The notes under the pieces were generated by a model that saw nothing but the letters and a program-made list of their open reading frames with translations, had not been told where the DNA came from and searched no databases. Of a DNA stretch of 8,974 nt, positions 1-5,922 are shown one piece after another; the stretch's first letter is position 1; each line of letters starts with the position of its first letter. Position numbers and translations under genes: made by a program. This stretch comes from Clostridia bacterium (lineage in GTDB: Bacteria > Bacillota_E > RBS10-35 > JAJYVN01), in contig DAHWHV010000322.1 of NCBI GenBank assembly GCA_027335545.1, positions 1 through 8,974 on the forward strand, in the 5' to 3' direction.

Positions 1-90
1 CCAGACGTTGGTACCCACGCCCGCAGGCTTGTGCCAGTTGAGTTCCGGGTCCGCGGTGCCATGTTTGCCGACACGCTCCCATGACATCAT
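1..90 (-). CDS. Possible start of a leftward gene running off the window (unrecognised)
   Basis: On the minus strand an ATG-ATG pair at 90-85 opens a frame that stays open to the window edge. It reads M-M-S-W-E-R-V-G-K-H-G-T-A-D-P-E-L-N-W-H and continues with K-P-A-G-V-G-T-N-V-W. The composition looks protein-like (mixed charges, three tryptophans, no arginine run). I do not recognise the family. No Shine-Dalgarno sequence precedes the ATG pair, and the frame is also open upstream of it, so the start is uncertain. The plus strand of the same bases can also be read as a protein-like stretch ending at a TGA at 82-84. The minus-strand call competes with the promoter called at 86-114, because the ATG would lie in the -10 box. 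Low confidence. Confidence 0.2.
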   Translation of the reverse strand, partial: MMSWERVGKHGTADPELNWHKPAGVGTNVW

Positions 91-114
91 GTGGAATCGG
101 CGGCAACTTGTCAA
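86..114 (-). promoter_or_regulatory. Candidate sigma-A promoter for the next leftward gene
   Basis: On the minus strand a perfect -35 hexamer TTGACA (114-109) is followed after 17 nt by CATGAT (91-86), a 4-of-6 match to TATAAT. Transcription would start near 79 and run off the left edge. The -10 region overlaps the small inverted repeat CATGA-CA-TCATG (80-91), which could be an operator, though its arms are only 5 bp. The A+T content of 105-135 is higher than its surroundings, as expected for a promoter. It could be chance if the reading frame called at 1-90 is real. Confidence 0.4.
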
Positions 115-241
115 CCCACCCGACTTTATTCCCTGCCAGTCGCTTAGCGGCGCGGGTCGCGGCCGGTCCCCCGCGCCGTCTGCCGCGTGGCGCCCGCCGC
201 CCGTCCGCCCCCAGTACAACGCTCGCGCCGCGCGCTCCCTC

Positions 242-260
242 CGACCGCATGGTGCGGTCG
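242..260 (-). terminator. Hairpin just after hemB, possible operon terminator
   Basis: CGACCGCA and TGCGGTCG form a perfect 8-bp stem with a 3-nt loop, 10 nt beyond the hemB stop codon in the direction of transcription. No run of T follows on the minus strand, so it is not a classical intrinsic terminator. Its position at the end of the cluster supports a role in ending or processing the transcript. The bases between it and the next promoter (115-241) hold no gene I can support. Confidence 0.4.
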
Positions 261-270
261 AGTCCCCGCA

Positions 271-1455
271 TCACCCCCCGGCCCGCAGCAGCCGCGCCAC
301 CTCGCGCGCGTGGTAGGTGATGATGGCATCCGCGCCCGCACGGCGGATGGCGAGCAGCACCTCCAGCGCCAACTCCGGGCCCGCGGCCCAACCCGCGGCC
401 TCAGCGGCGCGCACCATGGCGTACTCGCCGCTCACGTTGTAGGCCAGGAGGGGGGCGCCGGTGCGCGCGCGCACGGCGGCCACCACGTCCAGGCAGGGCA
501 GCGCCGGCTTGACCATGACCATGTCCGCTCCCTCGGCCAGGTCCAGGTCCACCTCCCGCAGCGCCTGGCGCCCGTTGGCGGGGTCGAGTTGGTAGCCGCG
601 CCGGTCGCCCTCGGCCGGAGCCGAATCCTCGGCGTCCCGGAACGGGCCGTAAAAGCCCGAGGCAAACTTCGCGGCGTAGGACAGCACCGCGACCCCGGCG
701 TGGCCCGCGGCATCGAGCGCCGCCCGGATCGCCGCCACCCGGCCGTCCATCATGTCCGAGGGCGCGACCACGTCGGCCCCGGCCTCGGCGTGGGACACCG
801 CGACCCGCGCGAGCAGGGGCAGGGTCGCGTCGTTGTCCACCACGGGGGCGGCATCCCGGGCCGCGCCCGGGGCCGCCAGCACCCCGCAGTGGCCGTGGCT
901 GGTGTAGGCGCACAGGCACACGTCGGAGAGGAGCAGCGCGCCCGGCACGGCGGCCCGGATGGCGCGCAACGCAAGCTGCACCGCCCCCGCGGGGTCCCAG
1001 GCGCCGCTGCCGGGCGCGTCCTTGCGGCCCGCGGGCGGCTGCCCGAACAGCAGGAAGGCGCGCACACCCTCGCCCACAGCCGCCGACGCCTCCGCCGCGG
1101 CGGCGTCAGGCGACAGATGGAACTGGCCCGGCAGCGAGGCAATGGGCCGGCGCCGGCCCGTGCCGGGCACGACGAAGAGCGGGTAGACGAGTTGATCCGC
1201 GGCCAGGGTGGTCTCGCGCACCAGGGCACGCATCCCGGCGCTCCCCCGCAACCGGCGCAAACGTAGCGCCGGAAAGGCGGCGCGGGGCGCCGCCCCGCCC
1301 CAGGACCAGACCGCGCCGCCGGACCCGCCGGACGGCTCGCGCCCTGCCGCAGGATCGCCCCACACCGCGCCTTGGGGCGCGCGGCCAGGCCCGCCAGGCG
1401 CCCGCCCCCCAGCCTCCGGCCCGCGCGCCGCCCCCTGAGAGGCCGCATCCACCAC
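271..1455 (-). CDS. hemB: 5-aminolevulinate dehydratase (porphobilinogen synthase), zinc type
   Basis: HemB condenses two 5-aminolevulinates to porphobilinogen in the cytosol. From a GTG at 1455 the product has 394 residues. Family landmarks are clear: R-x-R-R-L-R near 65-70 and L-V-R-E-T at 78-82; the zinc-cysteine segment D-V-C-L-C-A-Y-T-S-H-G-H-C-G (178-191, cysteines 180, 182 and 190); the active-site lysine in S-Y-A-A-K-F-A-S (Lys263); the Schiff-base lysine in M-V-M-V-K-P-A (Lys316); and Y-N-V-S-G-E-Y (339-345). After Lys316 the usual P-Y-L-D reads P-C-L-D. HemB is normally about 325 residues, so roughly 60 N-terminal residues rich in Gly, Ala and Pro are extra. GTG 1455 is chosen because GGAGGAG in the last codons of cobA-hemD lies 5 nt upstream. 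GTG at 1452, and a later GTG within the extension near 1367, are alternatives. Translation is probably coupled to cobA-hemD. Confidence 0.95.
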   Translation of the reverse strand: MVDAASQGAARGPEAGGRAPGGPGRAPQGAVWGDPAAGREPSGGSGGAVWSWGGAAPRAAFPALRLRRLRGSAGMRALVRETTLAADQLVYPLFVVPGTGRRRPIASLPGQFHLSPDAAAAEASAAVGEGVRAFLLFGQPPAGRKDAPGSGAWDPAGAVQLALRAIRAAVPGALLLSDVCLCAYTSHGHCGVLAAPGAARDAAPVVDNDATLPLLARVAVSHAEAGADVVAPSDMMDGRVAAIRAALDAAGHAGVAVLSYAAKFASGFYGPFRDAEDSAPAEGDRRGYQLDPANGRQALREVDLDLAEGADMVMVKPALPCLDVVAAVRARTGAPLLAYNVSGEYAMVRAAEAAGWAAGPELALEVLLAIRRAGADAIITYHAREVARLLRAGG

Positions 1456-1457
1456 GC

Positions 1458-3476
1458 TCACTCCTCCGCCCCCTCGCCCCAGAGGCCGAGCAGGGCCGAG
1501 GTCATGCCGGCCATACTGGCCTCCCCCGCCACCGCGTCGACGCGCAGGCCCAGCGCCTCTGCCGCCCTGGCCGTGACCGGCCCGATGCAGACCACCTTGG
1601 CCCGCATGCAAAGGTCGCGCCCGGCCTGCCCGGCCGCGTCCAGGAAGTGGCCGACGGTGGCGGAACTGGCGAAGGTCACGGCGTCTGCCCCCTCCGCCAG
1701 CAGCCGCTGGGCCACAGCCTCGGCCGCGGGGTCGGGTCCCGCCTGATAGACGATGGTCTGGCGCACGTCGCACCCCGCCTTCTGCAGCCGGGTGACCAGG
1801 ACGTCACTGGTGGGGAAGCCGCTGACGTAAAGCACCTTCTGCCCCTCGTAGACCTGGGGCTGCAGGGCGCGGGCCAGGTCGGCCGCCGTGGCGCGCTCCG
1901 GCACGAGGTCCGCCGTCAGTCCGTACTTGGCAAGTTCCCGAGCGGTCGCCGGGCCCACGCAGGCAATGCGCGTCCCGGCCAGGGAGCGCGCGTCGAGCCC
2001 GCGCGCGCGCAGGGCGTCGAAGAAGGGCGGCAGGGCGTGCGCCGAGGTGAAACAGACCCACCAGAAGGTCGCGATGTGGGTGATCACCCAGTCCAGATCC
2101 TGCGGGTTGGGGTTGTTCTCGATCGCCAGCACCGGGAGTTCCACCGGCTCGGCGCCCAGTTGGCGCAGCGTGGCGGCCAGGTCGGAAGCCTGCTCGCGCG
2201 TACGCGTGACCACGACGCGCCGCCCGAAGAGCGGCTTGCGCTCGTACCAGGCCACCCGCTCGCGCAGGCGCACCACCTCGCCGACCACCAGCGTAGCAGG
2301 GCTGGCCAGCCCTGCCGCCGCCGCAGTCGCCGGCAGGTCGCGCAGGGCCGCGGTCACCACGCGCTGCCGCGGCGTCGTGCCCTCGGCGATGAGCGCGGCC
2401 GGTGTGTCCCCGGCGCGGCCGCCAGCGATGAGCCCCTCGGCGATGCGCGGCAGTTCGGCGACCCCCATCAGCACGACCAGGGTGTCCGGCTGGCGGCCGT
2501 ACGTGGACCAGTCCACCGCCGGTGCCGCGCGGCCGGCGCGCTCGTGCCCGGTGATCACGGCAAACGAACTGGCGGCGTCGCGGTGGGTCAGCGGGATGCC
2601 CGCGTAAGCGGGGGCAGCGACGGCGGAGGTCACGCCGGGAACCACCTCAAAGGGGATGCCTGTAGCCTGCAAGGCCAGGCACTCCTCGGCGCCCCGCCCG
2701 AAGACGAAGGGGTCCCCGCCCTTGAGGCGGACCACGTGCAGCCCACGGCTCGCGCGCTCGACCAGGGTGCGGTTGATGTCGCCCTGGGTCAGGGCATGCG
2801 CCCCCGGGCTCTTGCCCGCGAAGACCCGTTCGGCCTCGGGCGGGATGAGGGCCAGCAGGGCGGGATCAACCAAGCGGTCGTACACCACGACGTCGGCCCG
2901 GGACAGGAGTTCGCGCCCGCGCACGGTGAGCAGCCCCGGGTCGCCCGGCCCGGCGCCGACCAGGTAGACCCAGCCCTCGGCCGCCTCGATGGTCGTGTCC
3001 GGGATGCCCTGGTCGATCGCGGGCGCCGCCAGCGACGGGTCAACCGGCAGCGCCTCCACCGGCGGCGCATCGGGGATGGCCGGCTCCTGCTCCCCGTCTG
3101 GCTCGCCCACGGCCGGGGGTCCGTCCGGCTCAGCCGCGGGTCCGTCCGTCCCCTGCGGCGCGCCCGAACCCGGTGCCGGATCCCCCGCCACAGCCGCTCC
3201 CTCCGGCTCGCCCGCGGCCGGGTGCTCCGCGGCGGGTGCCGCAGGGGCACCCGCCCCCCCTGCGGCGCCCACCACGCTGCCCGCCTGGGGATCCCCCGTC
3301 GCCGCCCGTGCCCCGGCTTCCGGCGGCGCCGATCCTTGGCCGGTCGGCCCCACCTCGCCCGCGGGCCCGGCGGCGGCCGCCTCGCCCTGCCGGCCGCCGC
3401 CGGGGGTCGGATCCCCGCCTTCGTCCGCCCGGGGCTGGGCACTCGGACCGTCGCCCCTGGTGGCCTCCTCCCCCAC
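1458..3476 (-). CDS. cobA-hemD: Fused uroporphyrinogen-III C-methyltransferase / uroporphyrinogen-III synthase
   Basis: This 672-residue protein joins two enzymes. The CobA (SUMT) half, about residues 168-412, methylates uroporphyrinogen III to precorrin-2 using S-adenosylmethionine. It shows V-Y-L-V-G-A-G-P-G-D-P-G (170-181), V-V-R-L-K-G-G-D-P-F-V-F-G-R-G (248-262) and V-P-G-V-T-S-A (279-285). The HemD half, about 417-665, closes hydroxymethylbilane to uroporphyrinogen III. It begins L-F-G-R-R-V-V-V-T-R, and has F-T-S-A-H-A near 476 and T-F-A-S-S-A-T-V near 601, as in the family. The fusion is common in Firmicutes. Residues 1-167 are a low-complexity Ala/Gly/Pro/Glu/Asp stretch that belongs to neither domain. 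The GTG at 3476 is supported by AAGGGGG 7 nt upstream and by an in-frame TAA at 3491-3489. Downstream GTG codons lack a good ribosome site. One polypeptide makes uroporphyrinogen III and diverts it to siroheme/cobalamin. Confidence 0.93.
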   Translation of the reverse strand: MGEEATRGDGPSAQPRADEGGDPTPGGGRQGEAAAAGPAGEVGPTGQGSAPPEAGARAATGDPQAGSVVGAAGGAGAPAAPAAEHPAAGEPEGAAVAGDPAPGSGAPQGTDGPAAEPDGPPAVGEPDGEQEPAIPDAPPVEALPVDPSLAAPAIDQGIPDTTIEAAEGWVYLVGAGPGDPGLLTVRGRELLSRADVVVYDRLVDPALLALIPPEAERVFAGKSPGAHALTQGDINRTLVERASRGLHVVRLKGGDPFVFGRGAEECLALQATGIPFEVVPGVTSAVAAPAYAGIPLTHRDAASSFAVITGHERAGRAAPAVDWSTYGRQPDTLVVLMGVAELPRIAEGLIAGGRAGDTPAALIAEGTTPRQRVVTAALRDLPATAAAAGLASPATLVVGEVVRLRERVAWYERKPLFGRRVVVTRTREQASDLAATLRQLGAEPVELPVLAIENNPNPQDLDWVITHIATFWWVCFTSAHALPPFFDALRARGLDARSLAGTRIACVGPATARELAKYGLTADLVPERATAADLARALQPQVYEGQKVLYVSGFPTSDVLVTRLQKAGCDVRQTIVYQAGPDPAAEAVAQRLLAEGADAVTFASSATVGHFLDAAGQAGRDLCMRAKVVCIGPVTARAAEALGLRVDAVAGEASMAGMTSALLGLWGEGAEE
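1461..1467 (-). promoter_or_regulatory. Shine-Dalgarno for hemB inside the end of cobA-hemD
   Basis: GGAGGAG lies in the last two codons of cobA-hemD, directly before its TGA stop. It is 5 nt from the GTG at 1455 and 8 nt from the GTG at 1452. The GTG at 1461 would overlap it, which is why 1455 is preferred as the hemB start. The arrangement implies translational coupling. Confidence 0.7.
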
Positions 3477-3483
3477 GCCCGTT

Positions 3484-3490
3484 CCCCCTT
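3484..3490 (-). promoter_or_regulatory. Shine-Dalgarno for cobA-hemD
   Basis: AAGGGGG sits 7 nt before the GTG at 3476. It overlaps an in-frame TAA, so the long N-terminal extension of CobA-HemD cannot start further upstream. This site is the main reason for accepting the extension as translated. Confidence 0.6.
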
Positions 3491-3627
3491 ATCCAGCGAA
3501 ACTGAACCTGCCCACGGCCGGGGCCCGGGGGCACCCTGGTACGGCAGCATGGGGCTCGGCCTCCGCTTGGAGCACGTGCGCCGGTGGGCGCGGTACAGGC
3601 ACCCCTTGCCCGTGCGACCCACGCTGT

Positions 3628-3659
3628 CCCCTCATGGGGCGGGGCCGGGGAACCGGCCC
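3628..3659 (-). other. Tandem hairpins in the cobA-hemD leader
   Basis: On the minus strand GGGCCGG-TTCC-CCGGCCC (3659-3642) is a perfect 7-bp stem with a 4-nt loop. It is followed 2 nt later by CCCC-ATGA-GGGG (3639-3628). They lie about 150 nt before the cobA-hemD start. No T tract follows, so an attenuator role is only a possibility. Confidence 0.4.
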
Positions 3660-3840
3660 GCGCGCGGGTCGTCGGCGGTCGGGCTGGACCGGAGCGAGAG
3701 GCAAGGAACCGTGCTTCGCGAACAGCCATTTACGCAGGGGCCACCGCGCGCCTCGCGCCACACCGAACCCCCGCGCGATCCGGGCACCTGCGCCACCGCC
3801 GGCCGCATCGTTCTCTGCCGACAGCATCCTGCCTCCAGCA

Positions 3841-3862
3841 CTCCGCCCGCGGCGGCAGGGCA
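3841..3862. repeat. 22-bp direct repeat, copy 1
   Basis: CTCCGCCCGCGGCGGCAGGG plus CA on the plus strand is identical to 3913-3934. The match continues after one mismatch for another 6 bases (CGCCGC). The copies are 72 bp apart. Each contains an imperfect CCGCC/GGCGG dyad. Confidence 0.7.
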
Positions 3863-3912
3863 TCGCCGCCACACCGGGTGCCGCCGCGGGTACGCCCGCT
3901 GCAGCAGCGTCC

Positions 3913-3934
3913 CTCCGCCCGCGGCGGCAGGGCA
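3913..3934. repeat. 22-bp direct repeat, copy 2
   Basis: Identical to 3841-3862 on the same strand. The pair lies in the hemC/cobA-hemD gap, outside any gene I can support. The spacing of 72 bp is a multiple of 3, so an open frame would read the same residues twice (C-P-A-A-A-G-G on the minus strand). In such G+C-rich DNA that alone does not show coding. Confidence 0.7.
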
Positions 3935-4026
3935 GCGCCGCGCCAGCATCCCGTTTGTGCGCCTGTACTTGTGGACCAAGCCCTTGCGCTCTGCCAACCG
4001 AACACGGGCACGCCTGCGGGCAGGCT

Positions 4027-4992
4027 CTAGCCGTCCGAACCTCCGGCCTCCCGCAGCAACACGTCGCCGCCGTCGGCGAGCAACCCTTCCGCGGCGCGCC
4101 TGCCCAGCGCCTCCGCGGCCACGCGCAACCGGGCGCGCTCCCCCCACGTCCCCCGGTCCAATGGGCCTGACAGCGCGACCTGCCGCACCTGGCCGCTGCG
4201 GATCCCCCCCAGCATGGCCGTCAGGCGCAGCGTCCCGTCCCCGGCCACGGCCAGCGCGCCCGCCGGGGCGCTGCAACCGCCGCCGAGGGCGGCCAGCACG
4301 GCGCGTTCCGCCAGGACGGCCGCGGCGGTGGGCCGGTCATCGAGGGCGGCCAGCAGCGCGAGCAGGCCGGCGGCGTCGGCGCGGGTCTCCACCGCCAGGG
4401 CACCCTGGCCGGCGGCGGGCACCATCACCTCAGCGTCGATGCGCTCAGCGGCCGCGCCCAGCGCCCCGAGGCGATCCAAACCGGCGGCGGCCAGCAGGAG
4501 GGCGTCGAACTCCCCGGCGACCTGGCGCGCCAGGCGGCTGTCTACGTTGCCCCGCAACGGCAGCACGCGGGCGTCAGGGCGCCTGCGCCGCAGTTGCAGC
4601 GCGCGGCGCGGACTACCCGTACCGACGCGCGCCCCCTCGGGCATGGAGGCGAGCGTCCAACCGCGCGGGGCCACCAGGGCATCCCGTGGATCGGCCCGGC
4701 AGGGAAAGGCGGCGATGCACAGGCCTTCAGCGATCTCCGGCGGGACGTCCTTGGCGCTGTGGACGCACAGATCGACCCGGCCGTCCAGCAGCGCGGCCTC
4801 CAACTCCTTGACAAACACCCCGCGCCCGCCGCCCGCCGCCGGGTTCTGCTCGCGTAGCCGGTCACCGGTCGTCGTCAGTTCGACCAGTTCCACGGCCACC
4901 CCCCCGCGCGCGCGCAGCCACGCCGCCACCGCGCGGGCCTGGACCAGGGCCAGCGCACTCCGCCGGGTACCGACGCGCCACGTCCGCGCCAC
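4027..4992 (-). CDS. hemC: Hydroxymethylbilane synthase (porphobilinogen deaminase)
   Basis: HemC joins four porphobilinogens into the linear hydroxymethylbilane, using a covalently bound dipyrromethane cofactor. The product has 321 residues, close to the usual 310. Visible landmarks are W-R-V-G-T-R-R-S-A-L-A-L at the N terminus (5-16); V-H-S-A-K-D-V-P with the catalytic aspartate at 82; R-V-G-T-G-S-P-R-R (122-130); L-R-G-N-V-D-S-R-L (146-154); V-P-A-A-G-Q-G-A-L-A-V-E (191-202); and L-G-G-G-C-S-A-P with the cofactor-bearing Cys240. GTG 4992 is chosen because it puts the conserved start directly at the N terminus, and AGAGG lies 9 nt upstream. A 163-nt gap separates it from sirC and holds two hairpins and a copy of the repeated element. 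Its product is closed by the HemD half of the next gene. Confidence 0.95.
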   Translation of the reverse strand: MARTWRVGTRRSALALVQARAVAAWLRARGGVAVELVELTTTGDRLREQNPAAGGGRGVFVKELEAALLDGRVDLCVHSAKDVPPEIAEGLCIAAFPCRADPRDALVAPRGWTLASMPEGARVGTGSPRRALQLRRRRPDARVLPLRGNVDSRLARQVAGEFDALLLAAAGLDRLGALGAAAERIDAEVMVPAAGQGALAVETRADAAGLLALLAALDDRPTAAAVLAERAVLAALGGGCSAPAGALAVAGDGTLRLTAMLGGIRSGQVRQVALSGPLDRGTWGERARLRVAAEALGRRAAEGLLADGGDVLLREAGGSDG

Positions 4993-5031
4993 GCCGCTGC
5001 GCCTCTGGCCGCACAGGCGGGCGTCCCACGG

Positions 5032-5050
5032 CCGGCCCGCACCGGGCCGG
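5032..5050 (-). other. Strong hairpin in the hemC leader
   Basis: CCGGCCCG and CGGGCCGG form a perfect 8-bp stem with a 3-nt loop, 39 nt before the hemC start. It overlaps the proximal arm of the GGTC...GACC dyad (5049-5072). The two pairings therefore compete, as expected if the leader switches between structures. Confidence 0.5.
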
Positions 5051-5090
5051 TCGCGTGCGCCACCGCCGGACCAGGGCCTTGCCTCCCTCC
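5049..5090 (-). promoter_or_regulatory. Heme-cluster repeated element, copy C (before hemC)
   Basis: On the minus strand this reads GGAGGGAGGCAAGGCCCTGG then TCCGGCGG, ending in GACC. It shares AAGGCC-CTGGTC-(G/C)GGCG with copies A and B, and the GGTC-N16-GACC dyad (5072-5049). It is shorter and more diverged than the other two, lacking their AAATC start. The dyad ends 56 nt before the hemC start codon. Function unknown. Confidence 0.45.
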
Positions 5091-5132
5091 ACCGTTCCGA
5101 AAGATGGGGCCGCCACGGCACCGGGGGCTTCC

Positions 5133-5148
5133 CTCGGCACCGGCCGAG
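5133..5148 (-). other. Hairpin after the sirC stop
   Basis: CTCGGC-CGGT-GCCGAG on the minus strand is a perfect 6-bp stem with a 4-nt loop, starting 7 nt after the sirC stop codon. No T tract follows. It may be a weak terminator or processing site at the head of the hemC leader. Confidence 0.35.
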
Positions 5149-5155
5149 CGCCCCC

Positions 5156-5884
5156 TCAGCGGACCCTCGTGGCCCGGGCGCCCGCCGACTCGGCCGCCGC
5201 CTCGCCGCCCGCCGGCGGCGCACCGTCTCCCCAGCCCTCCACCTCTCGCCGCAGCGCCGCCTCCAACTCCGCACGCCTGCGCTCGCGCAGGAGGCGCAAC
5301 GGCTCCTCACGCGCCGCCAGCCGCAGCCAGAAGCGCTTGCGGGCCTCGACCGTCGGGATCCGCTCCAGGACGAGGGGGCGAAGTCGCCGGTAAAGGGAGG
5401 CGAGTTGCCCGTACTCCGGTCCCCAGAAGGCCGCCAGTTCGCGCTTCAGCCGCGCGGCCAGGGCCGGGCTGGCCCCGCCCGTGGAGATCGCCGCCGTCAG
5501 CCGGCCCCGCCGGAAGATGGCGGCGGCGATGAACTGGCAGCGTTCCGGCACGTCCACCACGTTGACCAGGGCCTTCTCGGCCAGGGCCTCTTCGTGGACG
5601 CGCTCGTTGAGCGCGGTGTCGTCCGTGGCGGCGATGGCGAGGAACGCGCCGCGCAGGTCCCCGCGCCGGTACGGGCGGCGCTCCCAGGCGACCCGTCCGC
5701 GCGCGGCGAAGCGCGCGATGGCGGGATGGACCTCCGGGCTGACCACCCGCACCCTGGCGCCGCAGGGGAGCAGGCCCAGCACCTTGCCGTAGGCCACAGC
5801 GCCGCCGCCGACGACGACGCAGTCGCGCCCCCGCAAGTCAAGGTACACCGGGTAGTGGAACTCGCGCACGCCGCCCACCCCCAT
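5156..5884 (-). CDS. sirC: Precorrin-2 dehydrogenase, SirC / CysG N-terminal type
   Basis: This 242-residue protein should oxidise precorrin-2 to sirohydrochlorin with NAD, the step after the CobA reaction. Residues 11-50 form the Rossmann start (Y-P-V-Y-L-D-L-R-G-R then V-V-V-G-G-G-A-V-A). R-R-G-D-L-R-G-A-F-L-A-I-A-A-T-D-D-T-A-L follows at 73-92. N-V-V-D at 108-111 carries the aspartate matching the catalytic one of CysG/Met8. A-I-S-T-G-G-A-S-P-A-L-A at 132-143 is the family signature. Residues 155-215 match the helical dimerisation part seen in longer members; the last 25 residues are Ala/Gly/Glu-rich. Some homologues also insert iron, which sequence cannot decide, and no separate chelatase is present. 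The ATG at 5884 touches a G run, so GTG at 5878 or 5869 may be the true start. hemA ends 38 nt upstream. Confidence 0.88.
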   Translation of the reverse strand: MGVGGVREFHYPVYLDLRGRDCVVVGGGAVAYGKVLGLLPCGARVRVVSPEVHPAIARFAARGRVAWERRPYRRGDLRGAFLAIAATDDTALNERVHEEALAEKALVNVVDVPERCQFIAAAIFRRGRLTAAISTGGASPALAARLKRELAAFWGPEYGQLASLYRRLRPLVLERIPTVEARKRFWLRLAAREEPLRLLRERRRAELEAALRREVEGWGDGAPPAGGEAAAESAGARATRVR

Positions 5885-5890
5885 CCCCCC

Positions 5891-5904
5891 GGCGGGATGC
5901 CGCC
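5891..5904 (-). other. Small hairpin in front of sirC
   Basis: GGCGG-CATC-CCGCC on the minus strand forms a 5-bp stem in the 38-nt hemA/sirC gap, ending 6 nt before the ATG and beside the G-rich ribosome site. It could tune sirC translation, but the stem is short. Confidence 0.25.
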
Positions 5905-5922
5905 CGTCAGGGGCCTCCGCGC

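Larger units (their letters stand above)
3477..4026 (-). other. 550-nt gap between hemC and cobA-hemD: hairpins, direct repeats, possible small ORF
   Basis: No gene can be assigned with confidence. Seen here on the minus strand: a GCCTG/CAGGC hairpin right after the hemC stop (4012-4025); a GCAAGGGCTTGGTCC stretch (3987-3973) resembling the core of the element found before hemC; a 22-bp direct repeat pair (3841-3862 and 3913-3934); tandem hairpins at 3628-3659; and a frame of 112 residues (3827-3489) with GGAGG 4 nt before its ATG and its TAA inside the cobA-hemD ribosome site. That frame uses A or T in about a quarter of third positions, more than the neighbouring genes, so coding is doubtful. 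I found no convincing promoter hexamer pair. The gap may be a long leader or decayed sequence. Confidence 0.5.

Noticed and set aside
3570..3622. Fifth element-like stretch (minus GGGCAAGGGGTGCC...GGCGCAC), with a GTG start 5 nt after AGGGG
   Set aside because: Beyond GCAAGGG and GGCGCAC it does not align with copies A-C, and it lacks TGGTC and the dyad.
3477..4026. T-box or cobalamin riboswitch before cobA-hemD or hemA
   Set aside because: No GGTGG-ACCGCG T-box core and no GCCACTG B12 box were found in a position outside coding sequence on the minus strand.
1647..4811. Very long plus-strand frame opposite cobA-hemD and hemC
   Set aside because: It is antisense to genes with clear motifs and reads as Arg/Pro/Gly-rich text; a shadow of biased codon use.
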